Source of the DNA: UBA7374 sp049890275
GTDB lineage: Bacteria; Verrucomicrobiota; Verrucomicrobiia; Opitutales; Coraliomargaritaceae
Assembly (NCBI GenBank): GCA_049890275.1
Contig: JBMHBT010000006.1
Location: 1-64,000, forward strand
DNA length: 64,000 nucleotides
Direction: 5' to 3'
Shown here one piece after another: positions 8,272 through 16,985 of the stretch. The notes under the pieces are model-generated. The model had not been told where the DNA came from. It ran no database searches and saw nothing but the letters and a program-made list of their open reading frames with translations. Within the stretch, counting starts at the first letter, position 1. Every line of letters begins with the position of its first letter. The position numbers were made by a program, and so were the translations under genes.

Positions 8272-9233
8272 TGATTAAACCAGTATTTATTGTATCCTTG
8301 CCGCGCGCGGGTTCAACTCTCTTGCAGCGACTTATAATGGGGCACCCTACGATTGCTTCCTGTGGCGAGCCTTGGGTTGCCTTACCCTTAGTGTATATGC
8401 TAAAAAACAAAGGCACCATTGCTGAGTATGGGCATCACAGCGCAGCTTGTTCAATCGAGTCGTTTGTAGAAGGTTTGCCCAATGGCCAGGATGATTATTG
8501 GAGTGCAGTTGCGAGATTTTTATCGGACTTATATGCATTAAAAGCATTTGATGGGGCTACTCACTTCATTGATAAGACGCCAAGGTATTACAAGATTCTG
8601 CCGGAAATCAGAAAAATCTTTCCCGAGAGTCCTATTTTTCTACTCGTTCGCAATCCGCTTGGAGTTTTTGCTTCGATGCTGAACTTCATGAAGGGAGATC
8701 TGCGGTATTTACCCATGTGGAAAAATGATTGGATGGAGGGGCATGATCGAATGGCAGAAGCGATGGAATCATCCGATAAAAAATTTCATGTGGTACGATT
8801 TGAATCCTTATTGAAAGATCCCCCTACAACCTTAACGGAGTTGATGAGAACCCTTGAGCTTGAGTATGTCCCAAGCCAGATGGATGAGCTTATGGAGCGA
8901 CAATTAAACCGTGGTGACCCGACTGGCAGCACCCTCTACAAGCACATCAACACGGCTCCTCTCAATTCATGGAGAGGGACGATCAATAGCCCTGCTAAAA
9001 AACGTCTTGCTTTAAACTGGCTTAGAGATTTGCCGGATGACATTTGGATTGCTCTAGGGTATGATAAGTCTGTAGTAATTAAAGATTTACAGGAACATAT
9101 TCCTGGAAAATCTTATAACGTAAAAGATACATTGAACTGGTTAATTGGGTCGTTTTATTTTTCTTCAGGTATTCACCTATTAAAAAAAGTACGAAAAGGT
9201 ACGTTTACAAAGCACCGCCCTTTTTATAACTAG
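8271..9233 (+). CDS. sulfotransferase family protein
   Basis: A 320-residue protein with the PAPS-binding 5'-phosphosulfate loop at its very start (VSLPRAGSTLLQRLI) and the 3'-phosphate block LLVRNPLGVFASML near residue 125. These are the two hallmark motifs of the sulfotransferase_1/3 superfamily. It should move sulfate from PAPS to a sugar hydroxyl. The start at 8271 puts the PAPS loop about 8 residues from the N-terminus, as is usual; an upstream in-frame start (8145) would add 42 unlikely residues. It is one of two sulfotransferases in the cluster. Together with the pyruvyl transferase it predicts a strongly anionic polymer. Acceptor unknown. Confidence 0.85.
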   Translation: MIKPVFIVSLPRAGSTLLQRLIMGHPTIASCGEPWVALPLVYMLKNKGTIAEYGHHSAACSIESFVEGLPNGQDDYWSAVARFLSDLYALKAFDGATHFIDKTPRYYKILPEIRKIFPESPIFLLVRNPLGVFASMLNFMKGDLRYLPMWKNDWMEGHDRMAEAMESSDKKFHVVRFESLLKDPPTTLTELMRTLELEYVPSQMDELMERQLNRGDPTGSTLYKHINTAPLNSWRGTINSPAKKRLALNWLRDLPDDIWIALGYDKSVVIKDLQEHIPGKSYNVKDTLNWLIGSFYFSSGIHLLKKVRKGTFTKHRPFYN

Positions 9234-9237
9234 AAAG

Positions 9238-9858
9238 ATGCCACTAAATTCCCTCAAACGCTACCTGACTCTGCATACAAAAGAGCGGATTCGAAGTCTT
9301 TTATATAGTCCTTATGTAATTCGTGATCGATTGCTGTGTTCACTCTGGGGTATCCGTCGATTGCCTGGAATGCGCCTATTAGGTATACCGTTAATTCAGC
9401 AAAGTAGACGCGGATCGATTCAAATTGGTTCTAATTTTAAGGCCGTCAGTCTCGCTCGACATAATTCGATTGGTGTCACGCAGCGTGTTACAATCAAAGC
9501 ACTGGGCCCAGTGGGAGCTTTACGGATTGGGCATAATGTGGGTATTTCGGGAGCAACGGTTTCTGCTCGTTCCAGTATTGTGATTGGGAACAATGTGCTC
9601 ATTGGGAGTGGTGCCTTAATTTCTGATAATGATGCGCACCCCTTGCATCCCAAAGATCGTGAGGATCCTTCAAAAACCCGGTCAGCGCCAATTGTGATTA
9701 AAGATGATGTATTTATTGGTGCTCGCTCCATTGTGCTCAAAGGAGTTACACTTGGCAAAGGTAGTGTTGTCGGTGCGGGTAGTGTGGTGGTCCATGATGT
9801 TCCAGCGTCAACAATTGTTGCTGGAAACCCTGCTAAGGTAATAAGTGAGCTTTCGTAG
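9238..9858 (+). CDS. left-handed beta-helix (hexapeptide repeat) acyltransferase
   Basis: A 206-residue protein with a basic N-terminal helical region (1-65) and then repeated [LIV]-G-x4 hexapeptides: IQIGSNFKAV, LRIGHNVGISGA, IVIGNNVLIGSGA, IVIKDDVFIGARSIV, and the closing SVVGAGSVV...AGNPAKV. This is the LbH fold of sugar O-acetyltransferases. The ISDNDAHPLHP loop carries the probable catalytic His. It should acetylate a sugar of the repeat unit using acetyl-CoA. It is spaced 4 bases after the sulfotransferase stop and 2 bases before the polymerase start, so it is clearly co-transcribed. Acceptor unknown. Confidence 0.85.
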   Translation: MPLNSLKRYLTLHTKERIRSLLYSPYVIRDRLLCSLWGIRRLPGMRLLGIPLIQQSRRGSIQIGSNFKAVSLARHNSIGVTQRVTIKALGPVGALRIGHNVGISGATVSARSSIVIGNNVLIGSGALISDNDAHPLHPKDREDPSKTRSAPIVIKDDVFIGARSIVLKGVTLGKGSVVGAGSVVVHDVPASTIVAGNPAKVISELS

Positions 9859-9860
9859 TT

Positions 9861-11219
9861 ATGTCACCAGAAGTAAAATTTAATCTAATCGTTATCCTTG
9901 GCGCTTTGCTTGTCACGCCGATAGCCCGGTTACGTTACGGAACTTGGCTTACAAGCGGGGCCCTGTATTCTCTGGGATGGCTTTTCGTTCTTGTTTTTTA
10001 TCACTATTTGAATTTTATTTTGGAGGAGGGTTATGCAATCCCAGTGAGCTCATTTGAGTTTGGATCACGTCTCGTTTTATGGGGATACATAGGAGTATTA
10101 TTTGGTCATTTATTTTTCGGTCCACCCAAATTACGGTATAAACAGTTTGTCCATCATTTTTCTGATATTGGAGCTTTCCTCGATAAGTACTATTTGTGGA
10201 TCTGCGGTGCGGTTTTCGCATTGGGCATGATCTCATTTCTAGATCGGCTTAGCTCTGTGGGCTTGAGTATTTTTACCTTAGCAGACTTGCGTCATGAACA
10301 CGTGAATTCCCGTTTTAGTTTCTTTCAGAGGTTTAGTATCTACAGTGGACTGATACTGAGTATTTTTACGGTTTTGGCAGCCATTGATGACAATATTAGA
10401 GAGAAAGTGAACATTCGCCGAATCATAGCAATTATTGTTTCTTTATTACCTTTGGCTTTAAGTAAAGCTTCGCGACAGGAGTTTATGGCACCGGTATTAA
10501 GCTACGGGATCACTACATTTTTAATTCTACAATTAAGAATGATTTCAGGCCTACGGATTCAGTGGAGATTGCTTTGGGCAATGTATGCAAAATTTCTACC
10601 ACTATTTCTGGGCTTATTATTTGTTTTTACTGTATATGGCCAACTGCGATCTATGGGATCTAAAAAAATGGGAAGTAATTATACTTTATTTTCCCTTGCC
10701 GAGGCCCCAGTAGAACTGTCCGTGTCTATCGCAGGTTGGTTTGCCAGTTCTTTTTATTCAGTTGGTATTATAACGGACTTTGAGAACGTTACTTTTCCCA
10801 GAATGCACGGGCGCATTTATTTTGAACCATTCTTTAAAATTCCCGAAAAATTAAGACTTATACCTGATAAAAGTGTGTTAGTCTACTTGGCTAGGCAAGA
10901 AGCCTTTCGCGAATTTAAGACGGCTAAGGTTGCCTACACGCCGGGTACGATGGGTAAAGTCTTGACCCGTGAAGTGGGAAAGTCACTCGCGCCTTACTTT
11001 GGAGGCGCAGCAATGTTCTTCGCTGTGGGATTATCTAGCCGTCTAGATAGAAAGAATATATTCTATTTTATGTTAGTTATGATTTTTACAACACAAGCAT
11101 TTATGTCATTTCAGACCCTACGAGGTTTTAATATGATTGTAGCGTGGCAGCTTGTATTTGCTTTATTATTCACCTATTATTACCAAAAATTTCGTGTTCG
11201 GTATAGAGGGTTACGTTAA
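9861..11219 (+). CDS. Wzy-like oligosaccharide repeat-unit polymerase
   Basis: A 452-residue polytopic membrane protein with about 10-12 hydrophobic segments and a larger soluble loop around residues 300-370, which contains the stretch AYTPGTMGKVLTREVG. Size, helix pattern and position beside glycosyltransferases and a flippase match the O-antigen polymerase Wzy family (O-antigen polysaccharide polymerase / EpsG-like proteins), which diverge so far that motifs are few. The base composition is AT-rich, as is typical for wzy genes. It would join undecaprenyl-linked repeat units on the periplasmic face. The identification rests on topology and context more than on residues. Confidence 0.7.
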   Translation: MSPEVKFNLIVILGALLVTPIARLRYGTWLTSGALYSLGWLFVLVFYHYLNFILEEGYAIPVSSFEFGSRLVLWGYIGVLFGHLFFGPPKLRYKQFVHHFSDIGAFLDKYYLWICGAVFALGMISFLDRLSSVGLSIFTLADLRHEHVNSRFSFFQRFSIYSGLILSIFTVLAAIDDNIREKVNIRRIIAIIVSLLPLALSKASRQEFMAPVLSYGITTFLILQLRMISGLRIQWRLLWAMYAKFLPLFLGLLFVFTVYGQLRSMGSKKMGSNYTLFSLAEAPVELSVSIAGWFASSFYSVGIITDFENVTFPRMHGRIYFEPFFKIPEKLRLIPDKSVLVYLARQEAFREFKTAKVAYTPGTMGKVLTREVGKSLAPYFGGAAMFFAVGLSSRLDRKNIFYFMLVMIFTTQAFMSFQTLRGFNMIVAWQLVFALLFTYYYQKFRVRYRGLR

Positions 11220-11234
11220 TTACGATCTATTTTT

Positions 11235-11954
11235 ATGAAGCAATATTATCGAATCTTACGTAAAACTATTGGCTTCTGGCTCAAAGATAAGGTCGAAAGT
11301 CGAGTTGATTTTTACCTAGGTACAATTGGATTTTCGCTTTCGTGTAAAGGCTGGTGTGCTTCGCGTGTTACTTCAAATGCTTCTATTTTAGTTATTGAGG
11401 GCTATCCTCGGAGTGCGAATAGCTTTGCTGGAAAAGCCTTCATGGAGGCAAATAATGGTATCTTCAGGATTGGAAATCATACGCACAGTCCCGCTAACAT
11501 AATTCGTGGTATACGTATGAAAAAACCAGTGCTTTTAGTCATTCGAGAGCCAAAAGATGCAATTCTTGGATATTGTGCATGGTGTGACCAAACTGAAGGA
11601 TCCCTCGTTCCATTTTTAATGCGGCGACAATTAAAATTATTTTTAAAGAGATATATTGATTTCCATCGTAAGCTTTTACCGTATTTAAATCAAATGTGTA
11701 TAGCTAACTTCAATGAGGTTATATCGGATTTTGGTAAAGTAACAGTCCGTTTGAATGAGCAATTTGGAACGGCTTTTGAGGTTTTTGACCACACCGAAGA
11801 AAATCAGAGAAAACTGTTTAATTCTTCAGCAGATCATTTATCGCCTTCTGTAGACAGAGAGAACGTAAAAGTAAAATATTTAGACTATTGGAACGAGCTC
11901 GAGGGAACTAAAGAGGTCGAATTGGCAATTGATTTATATAAGAAGCTAGCGTGA
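11235..11954 (+). CDS. second sulfotransferase-like protein
   Basis: A 239-residue protein with a PAPS-loop-like motif (LVIEGYPRSANSFAGKAF) near residue 55 and the matching 3'-phosphate block LLVIREPKDAILGYCAWC near residue 100. The loop reads GYPRSANSF, a variant of the canonical PRSGTT/S form, with Ala in place of Gly. The family is the sulfotransferase superfamily; the other member in the cluster starts about 3 kb upstream and the two are not close copies. It overlaps the next gene by four bases (GTGA), so translation is probably coupled. It would be expected to modify a second position of the polymer. Activity is inferred. Confidence 0.72.
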   Translation: MKQYYRILRKTIGFWLKDKVESRVDFYLGTIGFSLSCKGWCASRVTSNASILVIEGYPRSANSFAGKAFMEANNGIFRIGNHTHSPANIIRGIRMKKPVLLVIREPKDAILGYCAWCDQTEGSLVPFLMRRQLKLFLKRYIDFHRKLLPYLNQMCIANFNEVISDFGKVTVRLNEQFGTAFEVFDHTEENQRKLFNSSADHLSPSVDRENVKVKYLDYWNELEGTKEVELAIDLYKKLA

Positions 11955-13114
11955 AACTACTTATACTGGGTACCCTACTCTCAAGGGATGCATTTACATA
12001 TAATATGGCTGCAAATCCTGCTTCAACAAAGTGGCTAGAAGGTTTTGCATCGGGTTTGACCGAGAATAATATTAGTGTTGACCTAGCGGGACACTGTTAC
12101 AGCAGATGTTGGCCAAACGGCCCACTTTTTCCGGGCAAAATAGAGTATCTGGACCATTCGTTTCAAAACTCTTTCGTTCGGTTCATCAATTTACCTGGTG
12201 TGAGGTTCGCCTCAATGGCTTTCAGCTACTATAAAGTCGCTGATAAATTGATAAAGGACAGTAGCTGCGATGCAATCTTGACCTACAATCCATATCCATG
12301 GCATGTATCGGCTGCTCGTAAAATTAGGAGAAAGTACAAGATTCCTTGGATCTGTTTGAATCTTGATTTTGATAATGTTGGCGATAATTGGGCTAGCTTT
12401 AAAAAGCAGGCGGGTGATGCGGATGGTCATCTGTTTCTTTCGCATTGGGGTTATAAAGAAGCACCGGTGCAGAATAAGATTCATCTTGATTCGGGAGTTG
12501 ATTCATTAGCTCAGGATTTTGGCGTACGTCCCCTATCTAATACAATTAATATTGTTTATCTAGGGAAGCTCTCGAAATCGGGCGGACTCGAAACTCTGCT
12601 TGTATTACCTAAATTTATTGAGGATACCAATGTGCGATTTATTTATTGCGGAAAAGGTTACCCCGATGCAGTAGATCAGCTAGAATCTTTATCTAAGGCA
12701 GATGCACGCGTTGACTTTAGAGGGTTTGTAGAAGAAAAAGAGGTTGAGGATTTATTCTCGATTGCGGACATCTTTATTAATCCTCGGGATCCCAATGATG
12801 TTGTTAATGATATGGTTTTTCCCTCTAAAATCATGCACTATTTAAAAACCGGTAAAACCGTGGTCTCGACGTGGACGAAAGGCTTAGACCCTGCATATCG
12901 TGACCTCATGCTAATTTCGGAGAGTCCAAGCATTCGAGATTTTGCTTTGATGACTGAAAAAGCAGTTGCTGAATCGATGGATCAACGGCTTGCACGTAGT
13001 CAGCGCATAAAAGGTTTTCTTACAAACTCGCGGTTATGGCGCCATCAGGCAGAGCGTTTTGGGAAATTTGTTGAGTCGATTTGTGGCAATCGGCGAGGGG
13101 ACGACTGGGAATGA
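11951..13114 (+). CDS. glycosyltransferase family 4-like protein
   Basis: A 387-residue GT-B-fold protein. The C-terminal half shows the GT4 pattern: INIVYLGKLSKSGGLETLL (donor-domain start), RFIYCGKGYP, VDFRGFVEEKEVEDLFSIADIFINPRDP, and the acidic FPSKIMHYLKTGKTVVST standing in for the E-x7-E motif. It should transfer a sugar from a nucleotide donor with retention of configuration. The start is GTG 11951, inside the stop of the sulfotransferase gene, and the stop overlaps the next gene's ATG by four bases (ATGA). The FPSKIMHYL block lacks the first Glu of the usual E-x7-E, a deviation worth noting. Confidence 0.82.
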   Translation: MKLLILGTLLSRDAFTYNMAANPASTKWLEGFASGLTENNISVDLAGHCYSRCWPNGPLFPGKIEYLDHSFQNSFVRFINLPGVRFASMAFSYYKVADKLIKDSSCDAILTYNPYPWHVSAARKIRRKYKIPWICLNLDFDNVGDNWASFKKQAGDADGHLFLSHWGYKEAPVQNKIHLDSGVDSLAQDFGVRPLSNTINIVYLGKLSKSGGLETLLVLPKFIEDTNVRFIYCGKGYPDAVDQLESLSKADARVDFRGFVEEKEVEDLFSIADIFINPRDPNDVVNDMVFPSKIMHYLKTGKTVVSTWTKGLDPAYRDLMLISESPSIRDFALMTEKAVAESMDQRLARSQRIKGFLTNSRLWRHQAERFGKFVESICGNRRGDDWE

Positions 13115-14262
13115 ACATTGTGCATGCTGTTCCCTCGATGGGAGAAAGCGGCGGAGGTCCACCGCGCTCCGTAGGGCAACTCTGCGACCATCTTGTTGCA
13201 GGCAATTCGGTTCATCTGATGACTGCTGAAGATATCGAGGACCCTCTAGTGAATTTGGATTCAAGAATTGTAACTCATTTTGTAAAAGGAGAGAATAGAA
13301 CCATGCTTGGCCGCTTTAAGACTTCGGGTTTTACTGAGGTGCTGGATAAATTAAACCGTAAATTTCCGATTTCGATTTGCCACCAACACGGGGTGTGGCT
13401 TCGCTGCTCACATGATACGACGGTATATAATTGCAAATATAACATTCCACTAGTGGTTGCTCCCAGAGGTATGCTGGAGCCTTGGGCATTGAACCATTCA
13501 AAATGGATAAAGAAATTGGCTTGGGCATTGTATCAAAAACGTGACCTTCATCGTGCCACCGCATTTCATGCGACGGCGCACTCTGAAGCCGAGAGTATTC
13601 GTCGCTTAGGCTTTAAGCAACCGATTGCAGTGATTCCGAATGGGATCCAACTTCCAGAACTTGACCAGTCATCTGCGATTACTCATCCATCATCGCCAAA
13701 AACCGCCTTGTTTTTGTCACGTATTAACCCCAAAAAGGGTTTGCTGATGTTATTGGATGCTTGGAGGCGGATTATGCCCGAGGAATGGCGCTTAGTGATA
13801 GCTGGGAATGATGACTCAAAACATTTACCTGAGGTAGAGCGCAAGATCCACGAGTACAAATTGCAGGATCAGGTTGATCTTGTCGGGCCGTTATTTGGTA
13901 AGGCTAAAGAGGAAGCTTATCGTAATGCTGATCTGTTTGTTTTGCCGTCTTATTCGGAGAATTTTGGCATCGTTGTTGCCGAGGCGCTTAGTTATAGTGT
14001 TCCTGTTTTGTCCACCACCGGATGCCCTTGGCAGGAGCTACAATCTCATAATTGCGGTTGGTGGGTTGAGCCGACTCCATCAGGTATAGAGCAAGGATTG
14101 GAGGCTGCCTTGGCAAGTTCTGATCAAGAACTCAGTGAGATGGGCGTGCGCGCTCGTACGCTCGTGGAAGAAAAATACCAATGGCCAGGAATTGCAGAAA
14201 GGATGATTGAATTTTACGACTGGCTACTGAAAGGTGGGAAGCAGCCTGAATTCGTAGTATGA
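13111..14262 (+). CDS. glycosyltransferase family 4
   Basis: A 383-residue GT-B enzyme. The N-terminus (NIVHAVPSMGESGGGPPRSVGQL) is the glycine-rich acceptor-domain loop, and the C-terminal domain has ALFLSRINPKKGLLMLLDAW, then VDLVGPLFGKAKEEAYRNADLFVLPSYSENFGIVVAEAL with the E-x7-E motif of GT4. The start is ATG 13111, which overlaps the previous stop by four bases; an upstream in-frame TTG at 13081 lies inside that gene and is unlikely. It ends in another four-base overlap with the acetyltransferase gene. Donor and linkage unknown. Confidence 0.88.
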   Translation: MNIVHAVPSMGESGGGPPRSVGQLCDHLVAGNSVHLMTAEDIEDPLVNLDSRIVTHFVKGENRTMLGRFKTSGFTEVLDKLNRKFPISICHQHGVWLRCSHDTTVYNCKYNIPLVVAPRGMLEPWALNHSKWIKKLAWALYQKRDLHRATAFHATAHSEAESIRRLGFKQPIAVIPNGIQLPELDQSSAITHPSSPKTALFLSRINPKKGLLMLLDAWRRIMPEEWRLVIAGNDDSKHLPEVERKIHEYKLQDQVDLVGPLFGKAKEEAYRNADLFVLPSYSENFGIVVAEALSYSVPVLSTTGCPWQELQSHNCGWWVEPTPSGIEQGLEAALASSDQELSEMGVRARTLVEEKYQWPGIAERMIEFYDWLLKGGKQPEFVV

Positions 14263-14801
14263 AAAAGCTAGATATAAAAGCGAATCGTGCCATTTCAAAA
14301 TATTCGAAGAGAGAGCTCCTGCTCCGTTTGATTTGGAGCTTTGGCAAACTGGTCTTTCGCTTGACGCCTCGCCCATGCTTTGGCTTTCGTCGATGGTTGC
14401 TGCGTGTTTTTGGCGCAAACGTCGGGAAGCGTGTGAATATTTATCCCTCTACGCTAATTTACTTTCCCTGGAATTTAGAGATCGCAGATGATTCTTCGAT
14501 TGGAGAGTGGGCCTTAATCTATAATCTGGGTCCAATCAAGATCGGGAGGCGGACAACAATTTCTCAGCGAGTTCATCTGTGTGCGGGAACGCATGATTAC
14601 AAGGATCCATCGATGCCCCTGATTAAGCTACCCATTCAGATTGGCAACGAGGTTTGGGTCTGTGCGGATGCGTTTGTCGGACCCGGCACGGTTATTGAGG
14701 ATCGAGCAATTGTTGCGGCTGCCTCAGTTGTGGTAAAAGATGTTGAGAAGTTGCAGGTTGTCGGTGGGAATCCAGCGAAGTTGATTAAGCTCCGAGATTA
14801 G
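14259..14801 (+). CDS. WcaF-like colanic-acid-type acetyltransferase
   Basis: A 180-residue LbH acetyltransferase of the WcaF/maltose-acetyltransferase group. It has an N-terminal membrane-associating segment (RLIWSFGKLVFRLTPRP), then hexapeptide turns (ANVGKRVNIYPS, LEIADDSSIGEWALI, IKIGRRTTISQRVHLCAGTHDYKDP), and the closing VVGGNPAKLI. The GTHDY stretch carries the catalytic His of this family. It is expected to O-acetylate a sugar with acetyl-CoA at the inner face of the membrane. It is the second acyltransferase of the cluster, and its start overlaps the upstream GT4 stop by four bases. It is four bases from the downstream GT2 gene. Confidence 0.85.
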   Translation: MKKLDIKANRAISKYSKRELLLRLIWSFGKLVFRLTPRPCFGFRRWLLRVFGANVGKRVNIYPSTLIYFPWNLEIADDSSIGEWALIYNLGPIKIGRRTTISQRVHLCAGTHDYKDPSMPLIKLPIQIGNEVWVCADAFVGPGTVIEDRAIVAAASVVVKDVEKLQVVGGNPAKLIKLRD

Positions 14802-14804
14802 ATT

Positions 14805-15638
14805 ATGTCAGAAATCACTGTAGTCATACCGGTTAAGAACGAGGCGAAGAACCTGAAGCGTTGTATTGATGTGGTTAGATCTTTAGGGCCTGTGGTGGTG
14901 GTTGATTCGAAGAGTAGTGATGGAACTCGAGAGATTGCGGAGCAATGCGCAGCAGAGGTTTTAGATTTCGCTTGGGATGGTCGATTCCCCAAGAAGCGTA
15001 ATTGGACTTTGAGGAACTACAAATTTAAGACCGAGTGGGTTTTGTTTTTGGACGCGGATGAATTTGTTTCGGAAGTGTTCATCTCAGAGGTGAGGGCAGC
15101 GATCAAGAATACAGATAAAGTTGGTTTATGGCTTAATTTCGAGAATCACTTTTTGGGCCAAAAGCTTAAGGGAGGGGATCCATTCAAGAAGCTCGCGCTT
15201 TTTCGTCTTGGTGCTGGTGAGTATGAGCGGATTGAAGAGGACAATTGGAGTCACTTGGACATGGAAGTGCACGAACATCCTGTTTTGGAAGGCACTATTG
15301 GTGAAATCAAATCTTCTATTGAGCATAATGATTTTCGAGGCTTGAAGCATTATATCGACAAGCACAATGAGTACTCTTCATGGGAAGCGAAGCGATATCT
15401 TCGGCTGATGAAACAGCAGGGAGAGGAGTGGGATGCGCTAACGGATCGCCAAAAGAAGAAATACAGTAATCTTGAAAAGTGGTGGTTTGCTCCCGCTTAT
15501 TTCTTAGTTTCTTATTTTTTTAAGAAAGGCTTCCTTGATGGGGCGGTTGGCTTTCACTTTGCGTTAATGAAGGTAATTTATTTCTACCAGATACGGTTGA
15601 AGATTCGGGAAGAACTTGCCGACTCTAATGAGTCATGA
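14805..15638 (+). CDS. glycosyltransferase family 2, WaaE/KdtX type
   Basis: A 277-residue GT2 enzyme with ITVVIPVKNEAKNLKRCI at the start, VVVVDSKSSDGTREIA, and FLDADEFV as the metal-binding acidic motif. The short form, with the WDGRFPKKRNWTLRN stretch, resembles the WaaE/KdtX group that adds glucose or another hexose to lipid A core or similar acceptors. It is the last forward gene of the long run and overlaps the reverse-strand GT4 gene by 14 bases at its 3' end, so the two transcripts converge here. Confidence 0.85.
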   Translation: MSEITVVIPVKNEAKNLKRCIDVVRSLGPVVVVDSKSSDGTREIAEQCAAEVLDFAWDGRFPKKRNWTLRNYKFKTEWVLFLDADEFVSEVFISEVRAAIKNTDKVGLWLNFENHFLGQKLKGGDPFKKLALFRLGAGEYERIEEDNWSHLDMEVHEHPVLEGTIGEIKSSIEHNDFRGLKHYIDKHNEYSSWEAKRYLRLMKQQGEEWDALTDRQKKKYSNLEKWWFAPAYFLVSYFFKKGFLDGAVGFHFALMKVIYFYQIRLKIREELADSNES

Positions 15639-16944
15639 AATGAAGAAACGCTTGATAGGAATGATCCCGATTGAACAAAAGCTCGGCCATCTCTTGCACA
15701 TTTTGATTTTGTTTGTGTAAGAGTACGCGGCCTTTTTCGTATCTTTGAATGGCGGTGTAGAGTGAGTCTACATCGCCTTCTTTGTATTCGGATCCGGCGT
15801 TGTATTGGCGAAGCAGTTGTCCAAGTTCGCCGCCGAGGCAGCTTAGGATGGGGAGTCCTGCGGCGGCGTACTCTGCTGCTTTGTAAGGGCAAGCAACTAG
15901 AGTCTCTGGCTTGTTGGTAACGAGGCCAAGGTCTGCATTGAGAAGAAGTTCGTTGACGCGTTGTTTATCGATTTGGCCATGAAATGTAACAACAGCGGGG
16001 TGGGAGAGCAGTTGGTGCTCTTGGCAGTATTGTTTCAATGCCGGTTCCTGACTGCCGGTTCCCGCAAAGTGGAGATGAATCGAGAGGTCTCCTGTTTCTT
16101 TGCATTTTCGCACAGCTTGAACGATAGTCTTTAAATCGTAGCCTTCATTCATGGAGCCGAGGCAGACGATTTGTAATTCTTTTGATGCTGATTCCGGTTT
16201 TCTTGCTCCCTGTTTTATGTTTTGGAAGCGGGAAAGATCAGTCCCATGGTAGCAAAGATGCATGGGGGTTGTGGAGTTTTCTGGCAGATATTGATTGGCG
16301 AGATTCAGATAGGTTTGTCCGACCGCGGAGATTTTATCGGCCTTAGTGTACGCTTGCTTTGCACTGCGGTGCAGCGGGTAAAGAAGTGTCTTTTGGATTA
16401 TTGGGGGCATCCATTTGGGCAGGGCTCTGTAGAATGTTTCCGGCCAAGCATCCATGATGTCCACTATCACTTCGCAGCGCGAAGTGATAGTGGGGTTGTG
16501 CGTTGTGAGTTGTGAGTGGATAGTGTCTTTGCTCTGCTTCTTGTTAACAAAATGACGGATTTTAAAGGCTTGCTCGGCGATGCCGAGGGGGGGCTGGGAA
16601 ACGACGATTCGGTTGGGGGCTTCGAGTTGTTTCGATTGCAATTCGGCCATCGCGATTTCGTAAAATCCATTTGCAAATGCTTTGTGATTCTTCAGGCGAG
16701 CCAAGCTGATGTTCGTCCGGTAAGGGCGCGTCTTGATTAGCCGGATTGAGAAGCCATCGGTATCTGGGCACTCTTGACGCTTTGCTTTTTTCAAATGGGA
16801 AAAGTCAGAGGACCACCAGATGACTTTATTTCCCTGTTTAGCCAGCATGCGACAGAGCGTCCAGTAACGAAGCGGTACGTCCGTCTCGTTGGGCAATTGA
16901 TCAAATGGATTTACGACCCAAATAACTTTTGGTGAAGTATTCAA
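15625..16944 (-). CDS. glycosyltransferase family 4
   Basis: A 439-residue GT-B protein on the reverse strand. The N-terminus has WVVNPFDQLPNETDVPLRYW and the donor domain has LQIVCLGSMNEGYDLKTIVQAV, VTFHGQIDKQRVNELLLNADLGLV, then ACPYKAAEYAAAGLPIL, the GT4 acidic-motif region with Lys/Ala/Glu spacing. It resembles exopolysaccharide GT4 enzymes. It converges on, and overlaps by 14 bases, the forward GT2 gene. It lies 41 bases downstream of the other reverse GT4 gene, so the two are probably one transcript running against the main operon. Confidence 0.82.
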   Translation of the reverse strand: MNTSPKVIWVVNPFDQLPNETDVPLRYWTLCRMLAKQGNKVIWWSSDFSHLKKAKRQECPDTDGFSIRLIKTRPYRTNISLARLKNHKAFANGFYEIAMAELQSKQLEAPNRIVVSQPPLGIAEQAFKIRHFVNKKQSKDTIHSQLTTHNPTITSRCEVIVDIMDAWPETFYRALPKWMPPIIQKTLLYPLHRSAKQAYTKADKISAVGQTYLNLANQYLPENSTTPMHLCYHGTDLSRFQNIKQGARKPESASKELQIVCLGSMNEGYDLKTIVQAVRKCKETGDLSIHLHFAGTGSQEPALKQYCQEHQLLSHPAVVTFHGQIDKQRVNELLLNADLGLVTNKPETLVACPYKAAEYAAAGLPILSCLGGELGQLLRQYNAGSEYKEGDVDSLYTAIQRYEKGRVLLHKQNQNVQEMAELLFNRDHSYQAFLHFMTH

Positions 16945-16985
16945 ACTATGTTTTTCAAGAGCTAAGTTTCTCAGTATTTATTTTA

